A DNA stretch of 64,000 nucleotides from Sphingopyxis sp. OPL5 (GTDB lineage: Bacteria > Pseudomonadota > Alphaproteobacteria > Sphingomonadales > Sphingomonadaceae), in the NCBI RefSeq assembly GCF_003797775.2, contig NZ_CP060725.1, positions 2,908,001 through 2,972,000 on the forward strand. The letters are read 5' to 3'. How positions within the stretch are numbered: the stretch's first letter is position 1; each line of letters opens with the position of its first letter. Shown piece by piece: positions 1 to 11,238 of this stretch. The notes under the pieces are model-generated. The model saw only the letters and a program-made list of their open reading frames with translations, made no database searches and was not told where the DNA came from. The translations under genes and the position numbers were made by a program.

Positions 1-1673
1 ATCGGCCGGTCGGTCTGGTCCTGCGCATAGCGCCACCATTCGACCGTCATCGGCGCCGGGCGCGACACATCGCCATAGAGGATCGGCGGCCGCACGCAGC
101 GCGAGCCATAGCTTTGCACCCAGCCACTCTGGGTGAAGGCGAATCCCGCCAGCTGCTCGCCGAAATATTGCACCATGTCGTTGCGCTCGAATTCGCCATG
201 GACCAGCACGTCGATCCCGATTTCCTCCTGCCACTTGATCGCGGCGCGCGTTTCGAGGCGCAGATATTGGGCATAGGCGGCATCGTCGATCTCGCCCTTG
301 CTATGCGCCGATCGCGCCTTGCGAACCTCGGGGGTCTGCGGGAAGGAGCCGATCGTCGTCGTCGGAAAGGCGGGCAGGGCGAGCCGGTCGCGCTGCAACG
401 CGCGGCGGTCGGCGAAGGGCGAGCGACGCTCGACCATCGCCGCGTCGATCGCCGCCATGCGTTCCTGTACCGCCGGGTCGTGGATGCGCGGCGAACTGCG
501 GCGCCTCCCGGCGGCGGCACGCGCAGCGGCAAGCGCGTCGGCCACTGTGTCCTCGCCTTCGTTGAGCGCCCTGGCGATCGTCGCCAGCTCGCCGATCTTC
601 TGCACCGCAAAGGCCAGCCATTGCGCGATTTCGGGATCGAGCCGCTTTTCGAGCGCGAGGTCCACGGGCGTGTGGAGCAGCGAGCAGGACGGCGCGACGA
701 TGATATCGCGCGTCGCGGCGATCGGCGCGATGCGCGCCAGGATCGTATCGAGATCGGCGCGCCAGATATTGCGTCCGTCGATCACCCCCAGCGACAGCAG
801 CATCGCCTTCGGCACGCGGGCGCAGATCGCGCCAAGCTGTTCGGGCGCGCGGACGAGGTCGATGTGCACGCCGTCGACCGGCAGTCCCGCGACGAGCCCG
901 AGATTCTCGCCGAGGCCGCCGAAATAGGTGGTGAGCATCAGCTTGACCCCGGCGCCCGCCAGCCGCGCATAGGCGTCGGCGAAGGCGGCATGTTGCGCAT
1001 GATCGAGGTCGAGGACGAGGCAGGGTTCGTCGATCTGGACCCAGTCGGCGCCGGCATCGGCAAGCGCGGTCAGGATTTCCGCATAGACGGGGAGCAGGGC
1101 GGGGAGCAGCGACAGCGGCTCGACCCCGCGCCCCTTCGCCAGCATCAGGTAACTGACCGGACCCAGCAGCACCGGGCGGGTGTGATAGCCGAGCGCCTTG
1201 GCCTCGAGAAACTCATCGACCAGCCGTGTCGACGACAGTCGAAAGACCTGCCCCGCTTCGAGTTCGGGCACCATATAATGATAGTTGGTGTCGAACCATT
1301 TGGTCATTTCCTGCGCGGTCGCGTCGAGGCTGTGGGTGCAGCCTTGATGGCCGGCGCCGCCCTGCGTGCCGCGCGCCATCGCGAAATAGGTGTCGAGGCC
1401 GACCGCGGCGCCGTCCCATCGGTATCGCGCCGGAATCGCGCCGACCATCGCCGAGGTGTCGAGCACATGGTCGTAGAGCGAGAAATCGCCCGAGGGCAGG
1501 ACATCGGCGCCGAGCGCGCGCTGGCGCGCCCAGGTCGCGGCGCGCAGCGCGGCGGCGCCTTCGCGCAATTCCTCTTCATCCTTCTTGCCCGCCCAATAGC
1601 CTTCGAGCAGGAATTTCAGTTCGCGGCGCGGGCCGATGCGGGGGAAACCGAGCGTGGCGACGGTGATGGCCAT
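1..1673 (-). CDS. metE: Cobalamin-independent methionine synthase (MetE), 3' part cut by window edge
   Basis: Transfers the methyl group from 5-methyltetrahydropteroyltri-glutamate to homocysteine to make methionine in the cytoplasm. About 557 N-terminal residues are visible and the C-terminal end lies left of the window. The protein opens MAITVATLGFPRIGPRREL, the standard MetE N-terminus. It contains the N-terminal barrel (QIDEPCLVLD, about residue 215) and the start of the C-terminal barrel (FPTTTIGSFPQT, about residue 430). ATG at 1673 has AAGG about ten bases upstream. The gene sits behind a cobalamin riboswitch, so it should be off when B12 is available. That implies a B12-dependent MetH elsewhere in the genome (inference). 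Confidence 0.97.
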   Translation of the reverse strand, partial: MAITVATLGFPRIGPRRELKFLLEGYWAGKKDEEELREGAAALRAATWARQRALGADVLPSGDFSLYDHVLDTSAMVGAIPARYRWDGAAVGLDTYFAMARGTQGGAGHQGCTHSLDATAQEMTKWFDTNYHYMVPELEAGQVFRLSSTRLVDEFLEAKALGYHTRPVLLGPVSYLMLAKGRGVEPLSLLPALLPVYAEILTALADAGADWVQIDEPCLVLDLDHAQHAAFADAYARLAGAGVKLMLTTYFGGLGENLGLVAGLPVDGVHIDLVRAPEQLGAICARVPKAMLLSLGVIDGRNIWRADLDTILARIAPIAATRDIIVAPSCSLLHTPVDLALEKRLDPEIAQWLAFAVQKIGELATIARALNEGEDTVADALAAARAAAGRRRSSPRIHDPAVQERMAAIDAAMVERRSPFADRRALQRDRLALPAFPTTTIGSFPQTPEVRKARSAHSKGEIDDAAYAQYLRLETRAAIKWQEEIGIDVLVHGEFERNDMVQYFGEQLAGFAFTQSGWVQSYGSRCVRPPILYGDVSRPAPMTVEWWRYAQDQTDRP

Positions 1674-1802
1674 GTCTTCAAACCTTGCGTTGGGCAAGGG
1701 ACGGGCCGGACCACAAGCAACGGCCGATGCGTCCGGCAGGACAAGCCCGGGCGCAGCCATGCATGCGACCAGACCGGACACCCCGCCGGAGGACGTTATC
1801 TG

Positions 1803-1998
1803 ACGAGGCAGGTCTCCTGGCTCACGGATCGACGCGGGGGTCTGGCCTTCCCGGTTCCTTGCCGAACCAGTGACACGTATCGACCACCGCTCACCGCTTA
1901 CAGTTGCGGGGGCAGCGCCGGCCTTGCCCCGAAAGGCGCACCGGCTTCCCGTCTTAGCCCCATGTCCTGCCGGACGCGGGGAACCTCGACCAGCCTAG
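1803..1998 (-). promoter_or_regulatory. Cobalamin (B12) riboswitch in the metE leader
   Basis: Read on the minus strand, this stretch carries the conserved cobalamin riboswitch elements in order: a GGGAAGCCGGTGCGCC core near 1940-1955, then GCTGCCCCCGCAACTGTAAG near 1898-1917, then GTCACTGG, GGGAAGGCC, and the B12 box GAGCCAGGAGACCTGCCT at 1806-1823. The remaining 130-base leader up to the metE ATG contains a GCCGGAC / GTCCGGC pair that could form the expression platform. It most likely represses metE when adenosylcobalamin is bound (family knowledge). Confidence 0.95.
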
Positions 1999-2120
1999 AA
2001 TAGCTCCGACCGGCGAGCTGTCAATACGCATATAAAGATTTCTTTATATGTTGATCCGCGCACCACCCGCCGTTGCGAAGGGGGTCGCCAGCGTGATGGT
2101 TTTTCGCTTATGCTGGCGCG

Positions 2121-2816
2121 ATGCTGACGATGATCCTTCCGGCGCTCGCGCTTGCGGCCCAGGCCGCCCCGGTCCCGCCCCAGACGACGCAATTGCCGCC
2201 GCCGATTCCGCCCATCGCCGGCCCGGCCGCGCCGCTGGTCGAGGTCGATACGCGCCCCTTTGTCGCACTTACCACCGACCTCGGCACGATCGTCGTGCGG
2301 CTCGAGGACAAGCGCGCGCCGATCACCTCGGGCAATTTCCTGCGCTATGTCGACGGCAAGCGCATGGACGGTTTCAAATTCTATCGTGCAACGCGCAACT
2401 GGGGTCCGGCGAACCAACTGGTCCAGGCGGGCAACCGCGGGGACCCGCGCACCAACTTCGCGCCGATCGCGCACGAGCCGACGACGACGACCGGACTCAC
2501 CAATTGCAAGGGCGCGCTGTCGATGGCGCGGCTCTACCCCGGCGACGCGACCAGCGACTTCTTCCTGCTGCTCGGCGACATCAAGGGTTTCGACGCCGAT
2601 GCGCCTGGCGGCGACGGCGCGGGCTTCGCGGTGTTCGGCGAAGTCGTTGCTGGCGCCGATGTCGCGGAGAAGATTTTCGCCGCGCCGGTCTCGCCGACCG
2701 CGGGCGAGGGGGTGATGCAGGGCCAGATGCTCGACCCGATGGTGACGATCAAGACCGCACGCCGCGTTCCGGCGCCCGCGAACGCGCCGGCGGGTTGCGT
2801 GGTCAAAGCGCCGTAA
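2121..2816 (+). CDS. Secreted cyclophilin-type peptidyl-prolyl cis-trans isomerase
   Basis: Cyclophilin fold of 231 residues. It has a short hydrophobic leader ending near AAQAAP (about residue 16), a proline-rich linker to about residue 45, and then the isomerase domain. Cyclophilin features seen are FYRATRNW, GALSMAR, DFFLLLGD and FAVFGEVV. The active-site Arg of FYR and the Gln of LVQAG are kept, but the domain is divergent, with extra residues in the central loop. It is probably periplasmic and would help fold exported proteins. It lies 62 bases upstream of bamD on the same strand, which fits a role in envelope biogenesis (inference). Confidence 0.88.
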   Translation: MLTMILPALALAAQAAPVPPQTTQLPPPIPPIAGPAAPLVEVDTRPFVALTTDLGTIVVRLEDKRAPITSGNFLRYVDGKRMDGFKFYRATRNWGPANQLVQAGNRGDPRTNFAPIAHEPTTTTGLTNCKGALSMARLYPGDATSDFFLLLGDIKGFDADAPGGDGAGFAVFGEVVAGADVAEKIFAAPVSPTAGEGVMQGQMLDPMVTIKTARRVPAPANAPAGCVVKAP

Positions 2817-2878
2817 TTCCGCGCCGACACCCCCATCATTTATTTTGCGTTCATCCGCGCTGTGGCTATACCGCGCCC

Positions 2879-3673
2879 ATGACTCAGCGTCCCACCCTGC
2901 GCGCCTCGACGCGCCTGCTCGCCGCCGCCCTTGTGATCACCCCCCTGCTGGCCGCTTGTGCCGGGGGCAGCGGCGTCAAAAAGGACACGCGTTATGTCGC
3001 GCGCGACGTCAACACGCTGTACCGCGCGGCGCAGGACCGGCTCGACCGGAACCAATATGGCCTCGCCGCCGCGCTGTTCGACGAGGTCGAGCGCCAGCAT
3101 CCCTATTCGCCTTGGGCGCGCCGCGCACAGCTGATGAGCTCGTTCAGCTATTATATGGACCGCGAATATGCGCCGGCGATCGAGGCTTCGCAACGATTCC
3201 TGTCGATCCATCCGGGCAACAAGGACGCGCCCTATGCCTATTATCTGATCGGGCTCAGCTACTATGAGCAGATCAGCGACGTCACCCGCGACCAGAAGAT
3301 CACCCAGCAGGCGCTCGCCGCCTTGGGCGAAGTGATCCGGCGCTATCCTGACAGCCGCTACGCCGCCGACGCGCGGCTCAAGGTCGATCTGGTGCAGGAC
3401 CACCTTGCGGGCAAGGAAATGGAAATCGGCCGTTTCTATCAGCGCAGCTCGAACTGGCTCGCCGCGTCGATCCGCTTCCGCGAAGTGACCGAAAAGTTCC
3501 AGTCGACGAGTCACACCCCCGAGGCGCTCTATCGCCTGACCGAATGCTATCTCGCCTTGGGCGTGCCGTCGGAGGCGAAGAAGTCGGCCGCGGTGCTCGG
3601 CGCCAACTACCCGGGCAGCAAATGGTATGAGCGCGCGTATCAGCTGATGCAGAAGAATGCGCCTTCCGCGTAA
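2879..3673 (+). CDS. bamD: Outer membrane assembly lipoprotein BamD
   Basis: 264-residue lipoprotein of the BAM complex, which inserts beta-barrel proteins into the outer membrane. A signal peptide of about 26 residues ends in the lipobox LLAAC. The rest is a row of TPR-like repeats: LYRAAQDRLDRNQYGLAAALFDE is written here only in part as LYRAAQDRLD...FDE, followed by the typical VERQHPYSPWARRAQLM and the YPDSRYAADAR element near residue 155. Length and architecture match ComL/YfiO family members. The ATG at 2879 is chosen because it gives a complete lipoprotein signal. recN follows 46 bases downstream, the order conserved in alphaproteobacteria (bamD-recN-ligA). Confidence 0.95.
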   Translation: MTQRPTLRASTRLLAAALVITPLLAACAGGSGVKKDTRYVARDVNTLYRAAQDRLDRNQYGLAAALFDEVERQHPYSPWARRAQLMSSFSYYMDREYAPAIEASQRFLSIHPGNKDAPYAYYLIGLSYYEQISDVTRDQKITQQALAALGEVIRRYPDSRYAADARLKVDLVQDHLAGKEMEIGRFYQRSSNWLAASIRFREVTEKFQSTSHTPEALYRLTECYLALGVPSEAKKSAAVLGANYPGSKWYERAYQLMQKNAPSA

Positions 3674-3719
3674 CGCGCGGGGCGTGGATTCGCTTTTTGT
3701 TCTGATGTAAGGGCGGGTC

Positions 3720-5387
3720 ATGCTGACGGCCCTGTCCATCGCGAATATCGTCCTGATCGAACGGCTCGACCTCGATTTCGCGGCCGGGCTCGGCGTGCTC
3801 ACCGGCGAGACCGGGGCGGGCAAGTCGATCCTGCTCGATGCGCTCGGGCTCGCGCTCGGCGCGCGCGCCGACAGCGCGCTGGTCCGCCAGGGCAGCGACA
3901 AGGCCCAGGTAACCGCGAGCTTTGCCGCGCCGGCACCCGGCACCCCGCTTGCCGCGCTGCTCGCCGCAAACGATATCGGGATCGAACCCGGCGAACCCTT
4001 GCTCGTCCGCCGCACGCTGCGCGCCGATGGCGGCAGCCGCGCCTTTCTCAACGACCAGCCCTGCTCGGCGGCGCTGCTGCGCGAAGTCGGGGCGCATCTG
4101 GTCGAAATCCACGGCCAGCACGACGATCGCGGCCTGCTGGCGCCGGCGGGGCACCGCGCGCTGCTCGATACCTATGGTCGCTGCGACAGCGCGGCGGTCG
4201 CTGCGGCGCATGGCGAATGGCGCAGCGCCGAAATGCGTCTCGCAGCCGCCCGCGCGTCGCTCGACGAGGCCGAGCGCGATCGCGACTGGCTGACCCACTG
4301 CGTCGCCGAACTCGCGACCTTGGCGCCGCAACCGGGCGAGGAAGCCGAACTCGCCGAAGCGCGCAGCGCGATGCAGAAGGGCGAGCGGATCGCTGGCGAT
4401 ATGGGCGCGATCATGGCGGCGTTCGAGGGCAGCGATAGCGGCCCCGCGCAATTGCGCGCCGCGGCGCGTCGGCTCGACCGGCTCGCGGGTGACCATCCGC
4501 TGCTCGCCGAGGCGCTCGCCGGGCTCGACCGCGCGATCATCGAGGCCGACGAGGCCGAGCAGCGGCTGATCGAGGCGGCACGCGCGCTCGAATATGACCC
4601 GGCCCGGCTCGAAGAGACCGAAACGCGATTGTTCGAACTGCGCGCGATGGCGCGCAAACATCATGTCCAGCCCGACGAACTGGCCACCCTCGCGGGCGAC
4701 CTCGCAGCACGGCTCGACGCGATCGAGGGCGGCAGCGAGGGCCTCGCGAGGCTCGAGGCCGAGGTTGCGGCGAAAGCCGCGGCCTACACCCATGCCGCGA
4801 CCGCGCTGTCCGACGCGCGCAGCAAGGCGGCGGCGCGGCTCGACAAGGCGGTCGCGGGCGAACTGGTGCCGCTCAAGCTCGATGCCGCGCGCTTCCAGAC
4901 GCTGGTCGAGCGCCTGCCCGCCGAACGCTGGGGCGCGGAGGGCATGGACCGCGTGGAGTTCCTGATCTCGACCAACCCCGGCGCACCCTTCGCGCCCTTG
5001 ATCAAGATCGCGAGCGGCGGCGAACTCTCGCGCTTCATCCTCGCGCTCAAGGTCGCGCTGGCGGAGGAAGGCGGCGCCGACACGATCATCTTCGACGAAA
5101 TCGACCGCGGCGTCGGCGGCGCGGTGGCAAGCGCGATCGGCGAGCGGCTGGCAAGGCTAGCGGGTGCCGGCAAGCAACTGCTCGCGGTCACGCACTCGCC
5201 GCAGGTCGCGGCAAAGGGCGCGGCGCATTTCCTGATCGCGAAATCGAGCGAGGGCACGGTGACGCGCACCGGCGTCCGCGCGCTCGACGAAGCCGAACGC
5301 CGTGAAGAAATCGCACGGATGCTGTCAGGGGCCGAGGTCACCGACGAAGCGCGGGCGCAGGCTGAGCGGTTGCTGGAGGTGGTGTAA
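3720..5387 (+). CDS. recN: DNA repair protein RecN
   Basis: SMC-like ATPase of 555 residues that acts in double-strand break repair; E. coli RecN has 553. Walker A GETGAGKS is at residues 29-36, followed by a long Ala/Glu/Arg-rich coiled-coil region from about 150 to 370. The ABC signature SGGELSRF is near residue 425 and Walker B TIIFDEIDRGVGG near 458. The stop codon shares its last A with the ATG of the next gene (TAATG), so translation is probably coupled. Confidence 0.97.
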   Translation: MLTALSIANIVLIERLDLDFAAGLGVLTGETGAGKSILLDALGLALGARADSALVRQGSDKAQVTASFAAPAPGTPLAALLAANDIGIEPGEPLLVRRTLRADGGSRAFLNDQPCSAALLREVGAHLVEIHGQHDDRGLLAPAGHRALLDTYGRCDSAAVAAAHGEWRSAEMRLAAARASLDEAERDRDWLTHCVAELATLAPQPGEEAELAEARSAMQKGERIAGDMGAIMAAFEGSDSGPAQLRAAARRLDRLAGDHPLLAEALAGLDRAIIEADEAEQRLIEAARALEYDPARLEETETRLFELRAMARKHHVQPDELATLAGDLAARLDAIEGGSEGLARLEAEVAAKAAAYTHAATALSDARSKAAARLDKAVAGELVPLKLDAARFQTLVERLPAERWGAEGMDRVEFLISTNPGAPFAPLIKIASGGELSRFILALKVALAEEGGADTIIFDEIDRGVGGAVASAIGERLARLAGAGKQLLAVTHSPQVAAKGAAHFLIAKSSEGTVTRTGVRALDEAERREEIARMLSGAEVTDEARAQAERLLEVV

Positions 5388-5698
5388 TGGCTGTGCGAGC
5401 ACTGACACGCGCGCAGTTCGACGCCTGTTTTAAAGCGCCGATGCGCCTGCTCGACGATGCTACCCATTTGCCGGAAATCGACCACTACATCGACGAAGTG
5501 GTTGCCGCCGAAACGTCGCTCGAACGCGTTGGTAACATCCATTCGATTTATCGCGACGCCTCGGGTCGCGTGGACCAAGTGTTGATCGAGACCGAACGGA
5601 ATGAGCGCTATCTGGTATTATTGATAGACGTTTCCCGCTCCGCTCTTTTTGGTCATTTCCTGCTCGACCTGAGCGAAGAATATGGAATCGATCGATGA
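5387..5698 (+). CDS. Small hypothetical protein between recN and ligA
   Basis: 103-residue soluble protein that I do not recognise. It has no signal peptide or membrane segment. The C-terminal half is hydrophobic and looks like a beta-strand/helix core (YLVLLIDVSRSALFGHFLLD). It overlaps the recN stop by one base and the next gene by four (ATGA), so it is translated within the same unit. Base composition is visibly lower in GC than both neighbours, with many A/T third positions in the last 40 codons, which suggests later acquisition or relaxed selection (inference). Confidence 0.75.
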   Translation: MAVRALTRAQFDACFKAPMRLLDDATHLPEIDHYIDEVVAAETSLERVGNIHSIYRDASGRVDQVLIETERNERYLVLLIDVSRSALFGHFLLDLSEEYGIDR

Positions 5699-6057
5699 CC
5701 GAACCCACCACCACCCTCTGGCGTCCCGTTGGCCCCAAGGAACTCGCGCTGATCCGCGACAGCGGCATGCGCGCCTTTCCGCCGCGACTGCCCGAACAGC
5801 CGATCTTCTATCCGGTGACCACCGAGGATTATGCGATCAAGATCGCGCGCGACTGGAATGTCCGCGCGAGCGGCAGCGGTTATGTGACGCGGTTCGAGGT
5901 GCGCAAATCCTATCTCGACCAATATCGAGTCGAGGAAGCCGGTGGCCGCGCGCATCAGGAATATTGGATTCCTGCCGAGGATCTGGACAATTTCAACGCC
6001 GCCATCGTCGGCGAGATTGTCGTGACGCGCGAATATTGGCCCGACGACGCCGAATGA
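5695..6057 (+). CDS. Conserved small protein of the type often labelled ADP-ribosylation/crystallin J1
   Basis: 120-residue cytosolic protein. The opening LWRPVGPKELALIRDSGMR, the run FPPRLPEQPIFYPV and the ARDWNV block match, from memory, a conserved bacterial family that databases name ADP-ribosylation/crystallin J1. No biochemical role is established to my knowledge, and the name should not be taken as function. The start overlaps the preceding stop (ATGA) and the end overlaps the following GNAT gene the same way. Its tight pairing with the gene at 5387-5698 is the main contextual clue. Confidence 0.72.
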   Translation: MTEPTTTLWRPVGPKELALIRDSGMRAFPPRLPEQPIFYPVTTEDYAIKIARDWNVRASGSGYVTRFEVRKSYLDQYRVEEAGGRAHQEYWIPAEDLDNFNAAIVGEIVVTREYWPDDAE

Positions 6058-6739
6058 CCGTCGCCCACCCCCTCGACCGCCCCGTCTGGAGCATGCTCAC
6101 CGGCCGCCAGGCGCATCTGGCCGAGGGCGATCCCGGTTCGGCGGTACGAATCGACCGCGGCTATGGCGTGTTCGGCATCGCCGCCGACACCGGGGCCGAA
6201 GCGCAGGCGGCGCTCGCCGCGCACTGTCCCGTCGGCGAGGAATTGTGGATCGTCGAGGGTGAGCCCTGGCCGCTGCCCCCCGGCACGCGCGAAGTGAAGC
6301 GCGCCGTCCTGACGCAGATGGTCGCCGAAGGCCCGCCGCCCGCCCGGCGCGAAAACGAACCGTCGATCATCGCGCTCGGTGACGACGACGCTCCTGAAAT
6401 GGCCGCGCTCGCCGACCATGCCAAACCCGGGCCATGGGGGCCGAAGACGCATCTCTATGGCCCCTTCTTCGGAGTGCGCGAGAATGGCCGCCTGCTCGCG
6501 ATGGCGGGCCAGCGCATCCTCTTGCCTGGCATGGCGGAGGTCAGCGGCGTGTCGACGTGGGAGGATTGCCGCGGGCGCGGGCTGGCGCGCGCGCTGATCG
6601 GCCATGTCATGCGCGCGATGGTCGCGCGGGGCGAGACGCCCTTCCTCCACAGCTATGCGGACAATGCGGGCGCGATCGGGCTCTATGAATCGCTGGGTTT
6701 CCGCATTCGCCGCAAAATCCATGTGCTGGCGATCTCGCG

Positions 6740-6743
<4 letters not shown>
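6054..6743 (+). CDS. GNAT family N-acetyltransferase
   Basis: 229 residues. The C-terminal 110 residues form a GNAT domain with the acetyl-CoA loop CRGRGLARALIGH (about residue 172) and a late YADNAGAIGLYESLGF segment typical of the final strand. The N-terminal 110 residues are a less conserved cap, as in FR47-like acetyltransferases. The substrate is unknown. ATG at 6054 is within an ATGA overlap with the preceding gene, and the end overlaps the next start (GTGA). It is part of the coupled recN-ligA run. Confidence 0.88.
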
Positions 6744-9306
<2,563 letters not shown>

Positions 9307-9322
9307 GCGACATTTCCACCCT

Positions 9323-9397
9323 CGTCACCCCGGACTTGATCCGGGGCCTGCCTGTCTTGAAGAAAAAGGCGGGTCCCGGGTCAAGCCCGGGATGACG
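9323..9397. repeat. Intergenic palindromic repeat, family A, copy 1
   Basis: Two inverted arms: CGTCACCCCGGACTTGATCC at the left and a matching GGGTCAAGCCCGGGATGACG at the right, separated by about 16 bases. The same unit recurs at 30494-30569 and 50024-50115. It sits directly after ligA, where the hairpin could also terminate or stabilise the transcript (inference). Confidence 0.85.
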
Positions 9398-9467
9398 AAG
9401 ATTAGGGCGATATCAACCGGTGCGCGGCATCACAGACGGCGCGGCCCAAATGCCGTGAGGGGGAAAC

Positions 9468-10637
9468 ATGGCCAAACGTGATTATCTGAACGCCCTGATG
9501 CGCGATCTCGAATCGCATACCGAAGTGCGACGGTTCGGCAGCGGGTGGCTGTCGGGCTTTTTCGCGCTGCTGTTCGCGGTCGTCGGATTCGGCTTGGTGA
9601 TCGCGCTGCGTTTTCCCGACTGGTTCGCCACCCCCGAACTGGCGATCGTCAAAAATTGGGGCGGGTTTCGCGGGGTCGTCCACCTGATCCTGCTTGCGAG
9701 CTACGGCCTCGCGCTGCTCAGCCTGTTGCTCCGCCCGCGCAAGGTGCTCGGCGCCACCGCGTTGATGATCGCGCTCGCCGCCGCGCTGATCGGCGGCGCC
9801 AATGTCCAGCCCGCCGAGACGCGCGACTGGGGGATTTTCTTCGGGCTCGACTTCTTCGTCGTCAACCTGCTGATCACCGGCTTCATGTTCGCGCCGCTCG
9901 AACGCGCCTTCCCGCATCGCCGCGCGCAGCGCCTGTTCCGCACCGAATGGCGCGAGGACCTCTTCTACTATCTGGTCAGCACGATGTTCGTGCAGGTGCT
10001 CGGCTTCCTCGCGCTCGCGCCGCAGCAGTTCGTCAACGAGCATACGAACAGCTGGGACGCCTTCCGCGCCGGGGTCGCGTCGCTGCCGTGGATCGTGCAA
10101 TTCGTCATCGTGCTGATCGCGTCGGATGTGGTGCAATATTTCTTCCACCGCACCTTCCACCGCTACCCCTTCCTCTGGGGCTTCCACGCCGTCCACCACA
10201 GCGCGAAGTCGATGGACTGGCTCGCGGGATCGCGGATGCATTTCATCGAGATCATCCTGCTCCGCGCGATCACCTCGCTGCCTTTGTTCACCCTCGGTTT
10301 CTCGCCGTCGGTGATGCAGGCCTATATCGGCTTCGTCTATGTCTGGTCCTCGCTGCTCCACGCCAATGTCGGCGGCAATTTCAACCGGGTTGGACACTGG
10401 ATCGCGACCCCGCGCTTCCACCACTGGCACCATGGGCTCGAACGCGAAGCGTTCGACGTCAATTTCGCGATCCATTTCCCGTGGATCGACAAGCTGTTCG
10501 GCACCTTTCATCTGCCCAAGGACCGCTGGCCCGAAAACTACGGCATCCCCGAGGATGTGCCGAAAAACTATTGGGGCCAACTGCTCTACCCGTGGACGCG
10601 CACGGGCAAGAAGACCGACGAGACGCCGGCCGAATAA
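9468..10637 (+). CDS. Sterol desaturase / fatty acid hydroxylase family membrane enzyme
   Basis: 389-residue integral membrane protein with several hydrophobic helices. The di-iron histidine clusters of this superfamily are HRTFH (about residue 227), HAVHH (about 240) and HHWHHG (about 322). Such enzymes hydroxylate or desaturate lipids or carotenoids; the substrate cannot be told from sequence. A good ribosome site (GAGGGGGAAAC) precedes the ATG. A second, shorter member of the superfamily lies at 13276-14151, on the other side of a TonB receptor. Confidence 0.9.
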   Translation: MAKRDYLNALMRDLESHTEVRRFGSGWLSGFFALLFAVVGFGLVIALRFPDWFATPELAIVKNWGGFRGVVHLILLASYGLALLSLLLRPRKVLGATALMIALAAALIGGANVQPAETRDWGIFFGLDFFVVNLLITGFMFAPLERAFPHRRAQRLFRTEWREDLFYYLVSTMFVQVLGFLALAPQQFVNEHTNSWDAFRAGVASLPWIVQFVIVLIASDVVQYFFHRTFHRYPFLWGFHAVHHSAKSMDWLAGSRMHFIEIILLRAITSLPLFTLGFSPSVMQAYIGFVYVWSSLLHANVGGNFNRVGHWIATPRFHHWHHGLEREAFDVNFAIHFPWIDKLFGTFHLPKDRWPENYGIPEDVPKNYWGQLLYPWTRTGKKTDETPAE

Positions 10638-10642
10638 ATCTT

Positions 10643-10719
10643 CGTCATTGCGAGCGAAGCGAAGCAATCCCGAGTGAGCGGCAACTGCTCTGGATTGCCT
10701 CGCTCCGCTCGCAATGACG
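10643..10719. repeat. Intergenic palindromic repeat, family B
   Basis: Inverted arms CGTCATTGCGAGCGAAGCGA (left) and TCGCTCCGCTCGCAATGACG (right) enclose a short loop. It is a different sequence family from the CGTCACCCCGG repeats, and only this copy was noticed in the window. It begins six bases after the stop of the upstream gene. Confidence 0.8.
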
Positions 10720-10776
10720 CGCTTGATAATGCGAGGCCACTTGTCACTGCACAGCGGTCGCCATAAGGCCCGCCGC

Positions 10777-11166
10777 ATGGGCCTCCTCGCCGCCTTTCGC
10801 CGTCCGGGCATCCTTCTCCTGCTGCCGCTGCTGCTCGCGCTCGCCGCGCGCATCATCGTCGCGCCGGGCTGGATGATCGAGACCGACGCGTCGGGGACGA
10901 TCACCGTGCGCGTCTGTTCGGACCCGGCCAATCCGGGCGCGACGATGACGATCCCGATCGAGAAAATCGCCGGCCATGACGGCGAGCCGCAGCAGCATTG
11001 CCCATGGGGCGCGCTCGCGGTGGCACCGATCGTCCCCGCCGAACCCGCGCTGCCGACCGCGCCGGTCGCGCTCGAGCCGTCGCCCGTCGCGATCCCGTCG
11101 CTCGGCTTTGCCCCCGGCATCGCCTCGCCGCTGCCGCCGAGCACCGGACCACCCGCCTTCGTCTGA
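10777..11166 (+). CDS. DUF2946-like small exported protein next to a TonB receptor
   Basis: 129 residues: one N-terminal hydrophobic segment (ILLLLPLLLALAARIIVAPGWM, shortened here to its core ILLLLPLLLALAARI), then a short domain with two cysteines (VRVCSDPA and QHCPWG), then a Pro/Ala-rich tail. The layout resembles DUF2946 proteins, which often sit upstream of TonB-dependent receptors, sometimes for copper. The function is unknown. The start at 10777 is preferred over an upstream in-frame ATG at 10714, because that ATG falls inside the palindromic repeat. Confidence 0.68.
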   Translation: MGLLAAFRRPGILLLLPLLLALAARIIVAPGWMIETDASGTITVRVCSDPANPGATMTIPIEKIAGHDGEPQQHCPWGALAVAPIVPAEPALPTAPVALEPSPVAIPSLGFAPGIASPLPPSTGPPAFV

Positions 11167-11238
11167 TCCAGCCTGAATTGCCGTCCGCGCATCCCGCGCG
11201 GCGCGGCGCGTGCCTGTATCCCAAGCGAAGGAAATTTC

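Noticed and set aside
114..2003. 629-codon open frame on the plus strand across metE and the riboswitch
   Set aside because: It lies antisense to a recognisable metE, is rich in Arg and runs through the riboswitch. High-GC antisense frames stay open by codon bias.
10714..10776. Upstream start for the DUF2946-like gene
   Set aside because: The first codons fall inside the palindromic repeat at 10643-10719, and the signal segment is complete from 10777.
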